NCBI RefSeq assembly: GCF_000418325.1
Contig: NC_021658.1
Coordinates: 13,310,501-13,374,500, forward strand
DNA from: Sorangium cellulosum So0157-2
GTDB taxonomy: Bacteria; Myxococcota_A; Polyangia; Polyangiales; Polyangiaceae
Reading direction: 5' to 3'
DNA: 64,000 bases
Positions 11,418-20,869 of the stretch are shown piece after piece (position 1 is the first letter of the stretch; every line of letters begins with the position of its first letter). The notes beneath the pieces were generated by a model. It ran no database searches. It saw only the letters and a list, made by a program, of their open reading frames with translations, and was not told the origin of the DNA. The position numbers were made by a program, and so were the translations under genes.

Positions 11418-11959
11418 TCGTTCGGCGCGCCCGTACCGCACGGAGAACGAGCACCGCCTCAGCGGACATCGCCGGGTCCCGAGGGCAGATCGTCCCTGCC
11501 TGCATCGCCTCCTGCCGCCTCGCTCACCGTCGCGCGTGCCCAGCAGCGTCCGGCAGCTCCTGCAGGAGGCCGCGCAGCCGCCGACATCGCCGTCGACGCC
11601 GCATCGGAGGCCTGCGCGGCGACCGACATCGCCTCTGACGCCGCGTCAGAAGCTTGCTCGGCCGCCGACATCGCCCCTGGCGCCGCGTCAGAAGCTTGCT
11701 CGGCCGCCGACATCGCCCCTGGCGCCGCGTCAGAAGCTTGCTCGGCCGCCGACATCGCCCCTGGCGCCGCGTCAGAAGCTTGCTCGGCCGCCGACATCGC
11801 CCCTGGCGCCGCGTCAGAAGCTTGCTCGGCCGCCGACATCGCCCCTGGCGCCGCCTCGCTCGGTTGACGAGCTCGATCGCTCTTCTTAGCCTCTGCGATC
11901 CTCGACGCTCGCTTGGCGCTCCGCCGGCCGCGATCGAAGGCAGAACGAGAGGGGAACCC
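11418..11959. other. 542-nt intergenic region dominated by repeats
   Basis: Lies between the P-loop gene and the small acidic/coiled-coil gene. The middle third is the 42-bp repeat array with degenerate copies before it (from about 11570). Open frames cross it on both strands only because the unit is a multiple of three with no stop. Confidence 0.6.
11652..11861. repeat. 42-bp tandem repeat, 5 copies
   Basis: Copies start at 11652, 11694, 11736, 11778 and 11820. The unit begins gcttgctcggccgccgacat and continues cgcccctggcgccgcgtcag; the first four are identical and the fifth diverges at its end. Decayed copies precede it from about 11570. On the minus strand the unit would read as a 14-residue Ala-rich repeat, but that frame is antisense to the next gene and has no good start. 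Confidence 0.93.
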
Positions 11960-12646
11960 ATGGCCATCAACACCATTCATCACGACGACTCCCTCGACCA
12001 TATCTGGAGCGTGCTGGTCTACGAGGAGGCGCGGCTGCTCACGGACAAGGACGCGAGCGATCTCGCGCCCGAGGCCGGCGCGCTCGTGGAGCGCTGGGCC
12101 CAGGTGAACGCCGGGCAACGGAGCGCGTGGCGCGCCGAGATCGTCGCGCAGGCGGGCGTCGACACCGAGGACGACCTGCTCGACGACACCGTCGACGAGC
12201 TCGATAACGAGCTGCTCCGGGCCTTTCGCGACCGGGACGCGCCGCAGCGCAGGCGCTACTTCAAGAAGGCGCGCCACGAGATCGTGCGGCTCGGGCTGGA
12301 GAGCCAGCTCGAGGTGGTGCGCGCGTGGCCGGCCTCGCTGAAGTCCGAGCGCGAGGCCGCTCTCCAGGCGCTCGGCGCGCGGCTCGAGGAGGACATCGCC
12401 CGGGGCGACGTCGCGGTCGAGGAGCGGCTGCGCGCCGCCGCGGCCACCGCCGATCAGCGCGTGCGCGAGATCGTCCGGTTCGTGGACGACATCAACGCCG
12501 CGCGGCGGACACGCTACGGCCTGCTGATCCAGCGCGCCGAAGAGCGGCGGCTCCCGAAGGACTGGCCGGGCCGGTTCTTCAAGAAGAGCTCGCAGGGGTC
12601 GAAGAAGGCCAAGACCGCCCCCGCCGTCGAGAACCCGCCGGCATAG
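11960..12646 (+). CDS. Hypothetical acidic/coiled-coil protein
   Basis: 228 aa, no signal peptide or membrane segment. ATG 11960 has a good GAGAGGGG ribosome site. The first 90 residues are acidic (DDLLDDTVDELDNELLRAF), the middle is a long charged helix (LKSEREAALQALGARLEEDI) likely to form a coiled coil, and the end is basic and disordered (FKKSSQGSKKAKTAPA). Codon use fits the neighbours and the frame is supported by amphipathic periodicity. I do not recognise the family. It stands alone, downstream of the 42-bp repeat array. Confidence 0.7.
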   Translation: MAINTIHHDDSLDHIWSVLVYEEARLLTDKDASDLAPEAGALVERWAQVNAGQRSAWRAEIVAQAGVDTEDDLLDDTVDELDNELLRAFRDRDAPQRRRYFKKARHEIVRLGLESQLEVVRAWPASLKSEREAALQALGARLEEDIARGDVAVEERLRAAAATADQRVREIVRFVDDINAARRTRYGLLIQRAEERRLPKDWPGRFFKKSSQGSKKAKTAPAVENPPA

Positions 12647-12703
12647 GAGTAGCGCGATCGGTGCTGGAGCGGTTTTCGCCCGTCTCTGGCACATGCGTTA
12701 CAG

Positions 12704-12826
12704 AGCGGCGTTCACCCGCACAGGAGACGGGTCCAGCTCGGCGTTTTCGGCGCGGAAGCGCACGGAAGGGCGCTGAGCACCGAAAACGTCGAGATGGGCC
12801 CGTATCCGAAGCGGGTGAACGCCGCT
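12704..12826. repeat. 123-bp palindromic (MITE/REP-like) element
   Basis: The ends are perfect 16-bp inverted repeats: agcggcgttcacccgc (12704-12719) and gcgggtgaacgccgct (12811-12826). Inside lies a second inverted pair, cgttttcgg (12742-12750) and ccgaaaacg (12780-12788). Positions 12710-12742 are the same 33-bp sequence that is tandemly repeated inside the neighbouring giant regulator gene. Its right end overlaps that gene's original stop codon (12826-12828). It may be a nonautonomous mobile palindrome or an elaborate bidirectional terminator. Confidence 0.7.
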
Positions 12827-13188
12827 CAGCGGCGCCAGGGCGGCGCGATGCGGAGCCGGGTGAGGCGGCCGGCCTTGACGAGCGCGAAGCGCACCCGCTC
12901 CTCGTCCCGGAGCTTCGCCCGGATCTCGTAGGCGCCGTCCTTCGGCGCGAGCGGCAGCTTGACGCTGCCGGTGCCCACCTTGCGCCCGTCCACGAAGAGC
13001 GTGTCGCCCGACCCGGCGATCACCTCCAGCATGCCGTGCCCCTCGGGGACCTTGTGCCCGGTGGCGAGCGGCAGATCCTCGGGCAGCACGGGGTTCGTGG
13101 TCGTCTCGCCGACCGGCCCGGCGGCCGCGACGGCCGGCCTTGACGAGCGCGAAGCGCACCCGCACAGGAGACGGGTCCAGCTCGGCGT
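12826..13188 (-). pseudogene. Detached C-terminal segment (PEGA-like) of the giant regulator
   Basis: In the same reading frame as the upstream regulator gene, but separated from it by in-frame TGA codons at 13222-13224 and 13189-13191 that lie within inserted repeats. After the last stop the frame reads a Pro/Ala linker and then a compact domain, GHGMLEVIAGSGDTLFVDGR through VRFALVKAGRLTRLRIAPPW, resembling PEGA-type surface domains. No ribosome site precedes the first in-frame ATG (13089), so separate translation is doubtful. Removing the roughly 120-nt insertion would rejoin it to the regulator in frame. Confidence 0.7.
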
Positions 13189-13252
13189 TCACCCGCACAG
13201 GAGACGGGTCCAGCTCGGCGTTCACCCGCACAGGAGACGGGTCCAGCTCGGC
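13131..13252. repeat. Insertion: 33-nt copy of the gene's own 3' end plus 33-bp tandem repeats
   Basis: 13131-13163 is an exact 33-nt copy of 12866-12898, from the 3' end of the same gene. It runs into three copies (the first partial, from about 13157; then 13187-13219 and 13220-13252) of a 33-bp unit that includes acccgcacaggagacgggtc. The same unit occurs once at 12710-12742 in the palindromic element. Two TGA codons in the host reading frame result. Confidence 0.92.
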
Positions 13253-16200
13253 GTGGCGGCGGCGCCCGGCGCCGCGGCGGCCGGCGGCTCCGCCGCGGGC
13301 GGGCTCGGCGGCTCGGCGGGCGGCGGGGCGCCCTGCAGCTCGTGATCGCGCGACAGCCGCGCGGCCACCGCGAAGACGAAGGCCGCCACCGCGAAGAGGA
13401 CCCACATGGTCATGCGGTTGTCGCGGGCCGGCGGCGGCGGCGTGGGCACGTACGCGGACGGCCGGCGCACCCGGCGCGGCGTGGGCGACTCGTCCACGGT
13501 GGGCGACGGGGCGGACGCCGCGCCCCGCGCCGCCAGGGGCGCGGGCGCCCGGAGCGCCGCGGGCGGCGGGGCCGGCGCCTCGACGACCGGGGGCGGCGGG
13601 AGCGAGCCGAGCGTCAGGAGCCGCTCGGGCTTCGGGACCTCGAGCGCGGGCAGCGTCGCCTCCGGCCTGCGCGGCGCCGGCGCCGGCGCCACGCCCGGCA
13701 CGGCCGGCGTCACGCCCGCCGCCAGCGCCGCGGCCTCGGCCGGCGTGGTCCACGTCGCGCGCGCGCTCGCCACATCGCCCTGGAGCTCGGCGAGATCGCT
13801 CGGGATCCTGGCGCTCGCGAGCGCCCTGCGCGCGCTCGGGGCCGCGATCTCGTCCTCGCCGTCGACCGACACCGTCGGGATCGACGCCGCCGAGCCGGAC
13901 GCCGGCGCCGCCGACACCACCGGGATCGACGCCGCCGACCAGGACGCCGGCGCTGCCGACACCACCGGAATCGACGCTGCCGACCCGGGCGCCGACACCA
14001 CCGACACCACCGGGATCGACGCCGCCGCGCCGGACGCCGGCGCCGCGGAGACCGGCGCCACCGAGCCGGGCACCACCGTGAGCTGGTCGTCGCCGAGCTC
14101 GACCGGCGCGCGCGACGACGCGGCGCCGCCCTCGCCGAGCTCCGGCGGCAGCGTCACGGCCGGCGCAGCCCGCTCCGACGCGCGCCGCACGCCGCGGAGC
14201 GTCTCCTCCTCGCGGACCACGGCGGGGGCGAGCAGATCCTCGGCCTCGCGGCCGATCACGCGCCGCACCCAGCCGCGCGCCGCGACGTCGTTCAGCACAT
14301 CCTCGACGAGGCTCGCGGCGAACTCCCCCGACGTGATGATCGACCGCGGCGAGCTCCCCCGGGCGAGCGCCCTGAGGAGCGCCCGCGCCGGCTCGGGCGT
14401 CGCGTCGGTGGTGGCGCCCATCCCCTCCAGATCGAGGATGACGCGCTCGACCTGCATCAGGGGCGGCCCGTGGAGCAGCCGCTGCGCCGCCCGGGCCGCG
14501 GCGATCGCGGGCACGAGCTGCTCCGCGAGGGTCCCCTCGAACCCGGGGCGCGGCGGCGCACGGAGCTCGTCCTCCGGCGCGGGGGCCACCGCGAAGCGGC
14601 CCGAGCCGACGCCGAGCAGCGCCGCGAGCACCGAGGGGCCGCGGTGGAACGTCCCGTCCTGCGCCGTCCGGGTCGCGGCCGCGGGGCGGCCGTCCTTGAT
14701 CAGCACCTCGTAGAGGAACGCGGCGTCGCGCACCGACACGAGCGCGTCGGGCCGGCGCGCGCACGCGAGCGACAGCAGCGTCCGCGTCGTCATGCCGTCG
14801 AGCCGCCCGCGGACCTCGCCGCCGGTCGCGATGCGCTCGGCCACGCGCCGCCTGCCCCGCAGGACCTCGTTCACCCGCTGCACGAAGGCCGCGGCGCTCG
14901 CCTCCTTGCGCAGGTAGCCGTCGGCCTGCGCGCCGAGCTCGCGGAGCCGCTGGAGCAGGTCCTCCTTCCAGGACAGCAGGATCACCGGCACGTCGCGCAG
15001 CGCCACGTCGCGCTTGAGCGCGCGGCACAGGGCGAAGCCGTCGAGGCGCGGCATGAGCACGTCGCTCACGACGAGGTCCGGCGTCGTCTGGTACGCGAGG
15101 TCGAGCGCCCGCGCGCCGTCGTGCGCCTCGTGCACCTTCGCGCCCGCGGCCCGGAGCACGCCGGCGAGGAACCACGTCACCGCCGGATCGTCGTCCGCGA
15201 CCACGATGTCCATCGCGTCGAGCGCCGCGTCGATCGGCGCCGCGGCGCTCGCGGCCCCGCGCGCCGGCCCCCTCGCGCGGATCTCGCTGTGCAGCCGCGA
15301 GCGCTCGCCCTCGGGCGCGCCCGGCGCGGTCATCCACGGCGCGAGCGGCAGCGCGCCCTCGGGCCCGTTCGGCGTGAACCGCACGCCGCCGTGCGAGCGG
15401 ATCGTCACGAGATCGCGGATGCGCGCCACCGCGCCCCAGAGCGCCGCGAGCACCTCGGCGCCGTCGCCGAGGTCCACGTGCGCCCCGCGGCTCCTCGGCT
15501 CGGCGGCGTCGCAGAGCCCGCGGCGCAGCTCCTCGGCGAGGCGCGCCCCGAGGTCGTCGAGGCTGACGGCCCCGAGCGGCGCGCGCGCGGGCTGGCGGAG
15601 GCGCACGCAGCTCGCCGCTGCCTCCGCGGCGGCGCGCCGGAGCGCGTCGGGCGACGCCGGCTTCGCGAGCGCGCGCGCGGCGCCGAGCGCCACGTACGGG
15701 GCCGCGTCCTCGGGCCGCGCGAAGCGCCCGACGGCGACGACCGGGACCAGGTCGGTCAGCGGATCGGCGGCGAGCGCCTCCGCGAGCCCGCGCGCGCCCG
15801 GCAGATCCGCGTCGAGCAGGACCACGTCCGGCGCGAACGCGCGCGCGAGATCGATCGCCGTGTCGATCTCGTCGGTGCGCTCCACCTCGAACGACGGCCC
15901 GGCGCCGGCGCCCTCCGGATCGAGCGCCTCGGCGAGCGGCGCCCCGCCCACGACGAGGACGGTGATCGGCGCCTCGAGCGGCGCGGCCTCCTGGGCCTCG
16001 ACGGCGCGCGCCTGCTCCGCGCTGCGCGGCGAGGACGGGCGCGCGCTCGCGTCCTCCTCGTCGTCGAGCGTGAGCGGCGCGGGGGCGAGCGCGCGGCCGT
16101 TGCTCACGCCCGCGATCCAGGTCGAGCCCTGGCCCTTCGCGCCGCCCGCGCCCGCGGCCTCCTCCTGCCCGGCGCCGGCGCTGCGCGCGCCCGCCGGGCC

Positions 16201-16686
16201 CGCCGCGCCCGCGCGCGTGTTTTGCGCCGCCGCCGGCTCGCGCGACGCGATCACCTGCTCGCGCGACGCCATCGCTTGCTCGCGCGGCGCCGCCGCCGTC
16301 TCGCCCATCGCCGCCTGACCCCACGCGAGGGCGGGCAGCTCTTCGAGCACCTTCCCCAGGACCGCGGCGGTCTCGCCGCTGAGCCGGCCGCCGGCGGAGG
16401 CGACGAGCGCCGACTCCCCCTCGGCGAGGCGCTCGGCGACGCGCGCGAAGCGCAGGAGCCGCGCCCCGGCGCCGAGCGAGTGCAGGCGCCGCTTCAGGTC
16501 CTCGATGAGCCGCGGCGCATCGTCGTCCGCCTCGATCCGCCGGACCACCGCGCGGAGCTCCGCCACACGGCGACCCAGGTTCGCCACGAACTCGGCCCGC
16601 GCCCCGCCCAGCCGCTCGTGCCGAGCCTCGCCCGCTGCATTGCTCCGCGGCCCCGCGTGCTCCACCGCCCTCGATCCTACGCCCAT
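13222..16686 (-). CDS. Hpt / two-receiver / DUF4388 signalling protein, truncated by a repeat insertion
   Basis: 1154 aa as it stands. Order of parts: an Hpt-like helical domain (residues 25-115, candidate phosphohistidine H69 in LHSLGAGARLL); a receiver near 245-370 (DVVLLDADLPG); a canonical receiver near 480-600 (VVADDDPAVTWFL, DLVVSDVLMPRLDG); a DUF4388/PATAN-like region (GRLDGMTTRTLLSLACARRP); a low-complexity stretch with four 15-residue SAAPASGSAASIPVV-type repeats; and one membrane segment near the end (MTMWVLFAVAAFVFAVAARL). It ends in repeat-derived residues PSWTRLLCG; the PEGA-like C-terminal domain lies in the same frame beyond. It probably acted as a membrane-tethered phosphorelay protein. 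Truncation should expose the short periplasmic tail without its domain. Confidence 0.85.
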   Translation of the reverse strand: MGVGSRAVEHAGPRSNAAGEARHERLGGARAEFVANLGRRVAELRAVVRRIEADDDAPRLIEDLKRRLHSLGAGARLLRFARVAERLAEGESALVASAGGRLSGETAAVLGKVLEELPALAWGQAAMGETAAAPREQAMASREQVIASREPAAAQNTRAGAAGPAGARSAGAGQEEAAGAGGAKGQGSTWIAGVSNGRALAPAPLTLDDEEDASARPSSPRSAEQARAVEAQEAAPLEAPITVLVVGGAPLAEALDPEGAGAGPSFEVERTDEIDTAIDLARAFAPDVVLLDADLPGARGLAEALAADPLTDLVPVVAVGRFARPEDAAPYVALGAARALAKPASPDALRRAAAEAAASCVRLRQPARAPLGAVSLDDLGARLAEELRRGLCDAAEPRSRGAHVDLGDGAEVLAALWGAVARIRDLVTIRSHGGVRFTPNGPEGALPLAPWMTAPGAPEGERSRLHSEIRARGPARGAASAAAPIDAALDAMDIVVADDDPAVTWFLAGVLRAAGAKVHEAHDGARALDLAYQTTPDLVVSDVLMPRLDGFALCRALKRDVALRDVPVILLSWKEDLLQRLRELGAQADGYLRKEASAAAFVQRVNEVLRGRRRVAERIATGGEVRGRLDGMTTRTLLSLACARRPDALVSVRDAAFLYEVLIKDGRPAAATRTAQDGTFHRGPSVLAALLGVGSGRFAVAPAPEDELRAPPRPGFEGTLAEQLVPAIAAARAAQRLLHGPPLMQVERVILDLEGMGATTDATPEPARALLRALARGSSPRSIITSGEFAASLVEDVLNDVAARGWVRRVIGREAEDLLAPAVVREEETLRGVRRASERAAPAVTLPPELGEGGAASSRAPVELGDDQLTVVPGSVAPVSAAPASGAAASIPVVSVVSAPGSAASIPVVSAAPASWSAASIPVVSAAPASGSAASIPTVSVDGEDEIAAPSARRALASARIPSDLAELQGDVASARATWTTPAEAAALAAGVTPAVPGVAPAPAPRRPEATLPALEVPKPERLLTLGSLPPPPVVEAPAPPPAALRAPAPLAARGAASAPSPTVDESPTPRRVRRPSAYVPTPPPPARDNRMTMWVLFAVAAFVFAVAARLSRDHELQGAPPPAEPPSPPAAEPPAAAAPGAAATPSWTRLLCG
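13876..14055. repeat. 45-bp in-frame repeat, 4 copies
   Basis: Units begin cgg(g/a)atcgacgc at 13876, 13921, 13966 and 14011. The period is in frame, encoding 15-residue Ser/Ala/Pro/Val blocks in the linker of the giant regulator. Copies differ by several substitutions, so this repeat is older than the 33-bp one. Confidence 0.9.
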
Positions 16687-16717
16687 TGGCGGTCCCGTAT
16701 CACAGGAGGATCGGACA

Positions 16718-16832
16718 CCCGAACTTCTCGGCGATCGTGCCCGCGCGGCCGCCGCGCCAGGCCCCCTCGGGTCACCCGAGCTCCTCGGCGATCGTGCCCG
16801 CGCGTCGGCCGCGCCAGGCCCTCCGGGTCACC
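16718..16832. repeat. Imperfect tandem duplication of about 57 bp
   Basis: Two adjacent copies, each starting cacccga(a/g)ct(t/c)ctcggcg and containing cggcgatcgtgcccgcgcg, occupy the gap between the dehydrogenase stop and the start of the giant regulator. It is noncoding. Confidence 0.85.
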
Positions 16833-17924
16833 TCACGGCGAGCCCAGCTCCGCGGCGATCTGCTCCCGGACCCAGGCGCCTGCGGCCCGCGTCCCGAGGG
16901 TGCCGCCGACGTCGGCCGTGCACATCCCCTGGTCGAGCGCCTGGGAGACCCAGCGCTCGATGCGGCGCTCTTCCTCGGGCCACCCGAGGTGGGCGAGCAG
17001 CAGCCCGGCGGTGAGCATCGCCGCGAACGGGTTCGCCACGTCCTTGCCGGCGAGCGGCGGCGCCGACCCGTGGACCGGCTCGAACAGCGCGACCCGCGCC
17101 GGATCGGACGCGTGCACGTTCGCGCTCGCGGCCATGCCGAGCCCGCCCTGCAGCGCCGCGCCGAGGTCGGTCACGATGTCGCCGAACAGGTTGTTCGTCA
17201 CGATGACCTGGAACTGCGACGGATCCTGGATGAGGTACAGGCACAGGGCGTCCACGTAGACGTGGTTCGACTGGATCTCCGGGTACTGCGCGCGCACCTC
17301 GTGGAAGACCCGCAACCACAGCTCGTGCGCGTGTCGCATCGCGTTCGACTTGTCCGCCATCGTGACCCGCGTCCGGCCGGTCGCGCGCGCGTAGTCGAAG
17401 GCCGCGCGGATGATCCGCTCGACCCCTTTCCTCGTGTTCACGTCCTCGTTGATGGCGACCTCGTCCGGGGTGCCGCGCTTGAACTGGCCGCCCATCCCGA
17501 CGTAGATGCCCTCGGTGTTCTCGCGGAACACGACGAAGTCGATGTCCTTCGCCGCGCGGCCTTTGAGCGGGACGAGCCGATCCGACAGGGCCCGGACGGG
17601 CCTCACGTTGGCGTAGAGGTCGTAACCGAAGCGCATCCCGAAGAGGATGTCGCGCGCGTGCTCGAGGTTCGGCACGCGCGGATCGCCGAGCGCGCCGAGG
17701 AGCACCGCCGAGCACTCGCGCTGGATCGCCACCTGGATCTGGTTCGGGAAGGTCGTCCCGTCGCGCAAGTACCGGTCGGCGCCGAGGTCGAGGTCCCACA
17801 GGTCGATCGGCAGCCCTGCGCGCGCCTGGTAGAGCTCGAGCAGGAGCCTGGCCTCGGCGGTGACGGACGGACCGATGCCGTCGCCGCCGATGATCGCGAT
17901 CTTCTTCTTCTTGCCGGCTGCCAC
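16833..17924 (-). CDS. Isocitrate/isopropylmalate dehydrogenase family enzyme
   Basis: 363 aa, a beta-hydroxyacid oxidative decarboxylase using NAD(P). Landmarks: N-terminal IAIIGGDGIGPSVTAEA, substrate-site VVFRENTEGIYVGMGG, ADKSNAMRHAHELW, and NNLFGDIVTDLGAALQGGLG with metal-binding aspartates, then HGSAPPLAGKDVANP. The family covers 3-isopropylmalate, tartrate, isocitrate and homoisocitrate dehydrogenases. The LFGDIVTDLGAAL region is not a textbook LeuB match, so I leave the substrate open. GTG 17922-17924 is chosen because it directly precedes the conserved beta strand (AAGKKKKIAIIGG) and has a GGAG site upstream. It follows the alanine dehydrogenase gene by 17 nt, so the two probably form an operon. 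Confidence 0.88.
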   Translation of the reverse strand: MAAGKKKKIAIIGGDGIGPSVTAEARLLLELYQARAGLPIDLWDLDLGADRYLRDGTTFPNQIQVAIQRECSAVLLGALGDPRVPNLEHARDILFGMRFGYDLYANVRPVRALSDRLVPLKGRAAKDIDFVVFRENTEGIYVGMGGQFKRGTPDEVAINEDVNTRKGVERIIRAAFDYARATGRTRVTMADKSNAMRHAHELWLRVFHEVRAQYPEIQSNHVYVDALCLYLIQDPSQFQVIVTNNLFGDIVTDLGAALQGGLGMAASANVHASDPARVALFEPVHGSAPPLAGKDVANPFAAMLTAGLLLAHLGWPEEERRIERWVSQALDQGMCTADVGGTLGTRAAGAWVREQIAAELGSP

Positions 17925-17941
17925 GGGGTCGCGCTCCGGGA

Positions 17942-19054
<1,113 letters not shown>

Positions 19055-19213
19055 GATCGCGCTCCTCTCCTCGCCGAACTGCTGAAAGCGAGGGCGTCGG
19101 ACGACGATAGCAGAAACCCGCCCTTGCAACGCTGCAAGCGCGCGGATACGGCGGCTGTTTTCGAGGCGAGAAACCTCGGAAGATCCGTTCGAATCAACCT
19201 TCGTGTCGGCCGC

Positions 19214-20851
19214 TCACACCCCCGCGGCGGCCTCGAGCGCGGCGCGGACGAGCAGCGTGATCTGTCCGGGAGAGGCCAAATCGAGCGGGCCCATCATGGC
19301 CTCTGCGTCGAGCAAGAGGAGCTCGAGCGCCTCGCAGTGCGCTGCCAGCGCGTCCTCCCTGGCGTCGCCGAGCCGGACGACCGCGGCCGCGCCGTGCAGG
19401 GCGAGCGCCCAGGTGGGCGCGAAGCTCTCCTCGGTGGGGAGGCCGATCAGGGCGAGCTCGACCCCGTCGCCGAGCCGGATCACGCCGAGCGGCCTCGGGA
19501 GCGGCGCGTGCGGCGGCGGCTCGGCCGGGACGTTCGCGTCCGCGATGCGGCGGACCGCGTGGGAGAGCATCGTCATGCGGCGCGCGCTCGCGGCGATGAC
19601 GAGGTGCGGCGGCGGCGCGAAGCCCGGCCGGGAGAGGCGCGTCACCAGCGATCGGAGCACCGGGAAGTGCTCCGGCGGCGCGAACGGCGTGGTGAGGTCG
19701 GCGAGCGAGATGCGGCGGATCTTCCCGGCCTCCGTGAGCTCCATCAGGACCTCCAGGATCAGGAGATCCGGCGCGCCGATCTCGTCGAGCAGCTCGTCGA
19801 GGTTGTGCGGCATCTGGAGCAGCGCCGTGAGCTTCTCGGCCACGAGCGCACGCTCCGTCGGCTCCCCGAGCGACGGCGGCGGCGCCGTCGGGGAGCGCGT
19901 CGCCTCGGGCTTGGGCGCCGTCGACTCGGCCGCCCGGAGCGTCGGCGGCGGCGGCATCGAGCCGCGGCCGCCCCGCGCCGCGCCGGCCGGCATCGCCAAG
20001 GGCGCCGGCGCCGTGATGTCGGGCACGGAGGTCGCGGCGCTCGCGTCGTCCGCCGCGACGGCGCCGCCGGAGATCGCGACGGCGCTGAAGAGCTCGTGGC
20101 TCGGGAGCGGGGTCAGGTCGAGATCGTCGCTCGACGGCTCGGTCACCAGGAAGGCCTCGCCGGCCGGGGCGAGCTCGACGCGGCGGCGCTGGACCTCGTC
20201 GACCTGGCGGAGCGCCTCCATCAGGAGCCGCGACGTCGGCGCGATGAGCCGGCGCGCGCTCGTCGGCTCGCCGGGGGAGAACGCGAACTGCCCGTCGCGC
20301 TCGCCGAGCAGCCGGTAGAGCGCCTTCTCCCCCTCGAGGCGGCGGTAGACGGCGTCGATCACCTCCCCCGCCGAGAGCCGGAGCTCGCCGGCGCCGGCCG
20401 GCGTGGTGATCCCGAGGACGCCGCTCCGGCGGTTCATCGCGAGCAGCTGGAGCAGGTCGACGAGCGGGACCTGCTGGAGATCGCCGCGGATCTCCTGCAG
20501 CGCCGTCGGCTTGGAGCCCCGCGGGGACGCCTCGGTGATGCGCGAGACGATGTGATCGACGTCGCCGCGCAGGACGTCGTCGGGGCCGAGCTCGCCCTCG
20601 GCGCCGTCGACGACGAACAGGATGGGGGTCTCGGCGAGGTCGGGGACGGCGGCGAACGCGTCCGCGAGCGCGCTGTCCTCGTCGAGCGCCCGCGCGGCCA
20701 GCACGACGTCGGGGCGGCGCTTGAACGCCTGCTCCACGGCCTCGAACGCGCCGTTCGCGTTGGTCACGGTGAGACCACGCGCCCTGAGCGCCGACGCGAG
20801 CGCGCCGAGCGCGTCCACGTCCGAATCGACCAACAGCACCCTTCGAGACAC
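19214..20851 (-). CDS. Response regulator-like protein with DUF4388 (PATAN) domain
   Basis: 545 aa. Residues 1-120 follow the receiver fold (RVLLVDSDVDALGALASALR, then PDVVLAARALDEDSA), but the phosphoacceptor Asp position reads Ala, so phosphorylation is doubtful. A DUF4388/PATAN domain follows (about 140-260: QVPLVDLLQLLAMNRRSGVL, GAGELRLSAGEVIDAVYRRL), which in myxobacteria links signalling to motility or polarity. The rest is a Pro/Ala linker and a helical C-terminal part (KLTALLQMPHNLDELLDEIG) like a second DUF4388 or winged-helix module. It lies 18 nt downstream of the GAF/GGDEF-like protein and is probably its partner. Confidence 0.8.
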   Translation of the reverse strand: MSRRVLLVDSDVDALGALASALRARGLTVTNANGAFEAVEQAFKRRPDVVLAARALDEDSALADAFAAVPDLAETPILFVVDGAEGELGPDDVLRGDVDHIVSRITEASPRGSKPTALQEIRGDLQQVPLVDLLQLLAMNRRSGVLGITTPAGAGELRLSAGEVIDAVYRRLEGEKALYRLLGERDGQFAFSPGEPTSARRLIAPTSRLLMEALRQVDEVQRRRVELAPAGEAFLVTEPSSDDLDLTPLPSHELFSAVAISGGAVAADDASAATSVPDITAPAPLAMPAGAARGGRGSMPPPPTLRAAESTAPKPEATRSPTAPPPSLGEPTERALVAEKLTALLQMPHNLDELLDEIGAPDLLILEVLMELTEAGKIRRISLADLTTPFAPPEHFPVLRSLVTRLSRPGFAPPPHLVIAASARRMTMLSHAVRRIADANVPAEPPPHAPLPRPLGVIRLGDGVELALIGLPTEESFAPTWALALHGAAAVVRLGDAREDALAAHCEALELLLLDAEAMMGPLDLASPGQITLLVRAALEAAAGV

Positions 20852-20869
20852 TGGACGGCGCCCTCCGAG

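Noticed and set aside
11459..12694. Leftward 411-codon frame with a tidy Ala-rich repeat
   Set aside because: Overlaps the better-supported 11960-12646 gene; the regularity comes from the 42-bp DNA repeat.
19183..19205. tRNA-like GTTCGAATC near 19190
   Set aside because: No acceptor stem or anticodon arm can be folded around it.
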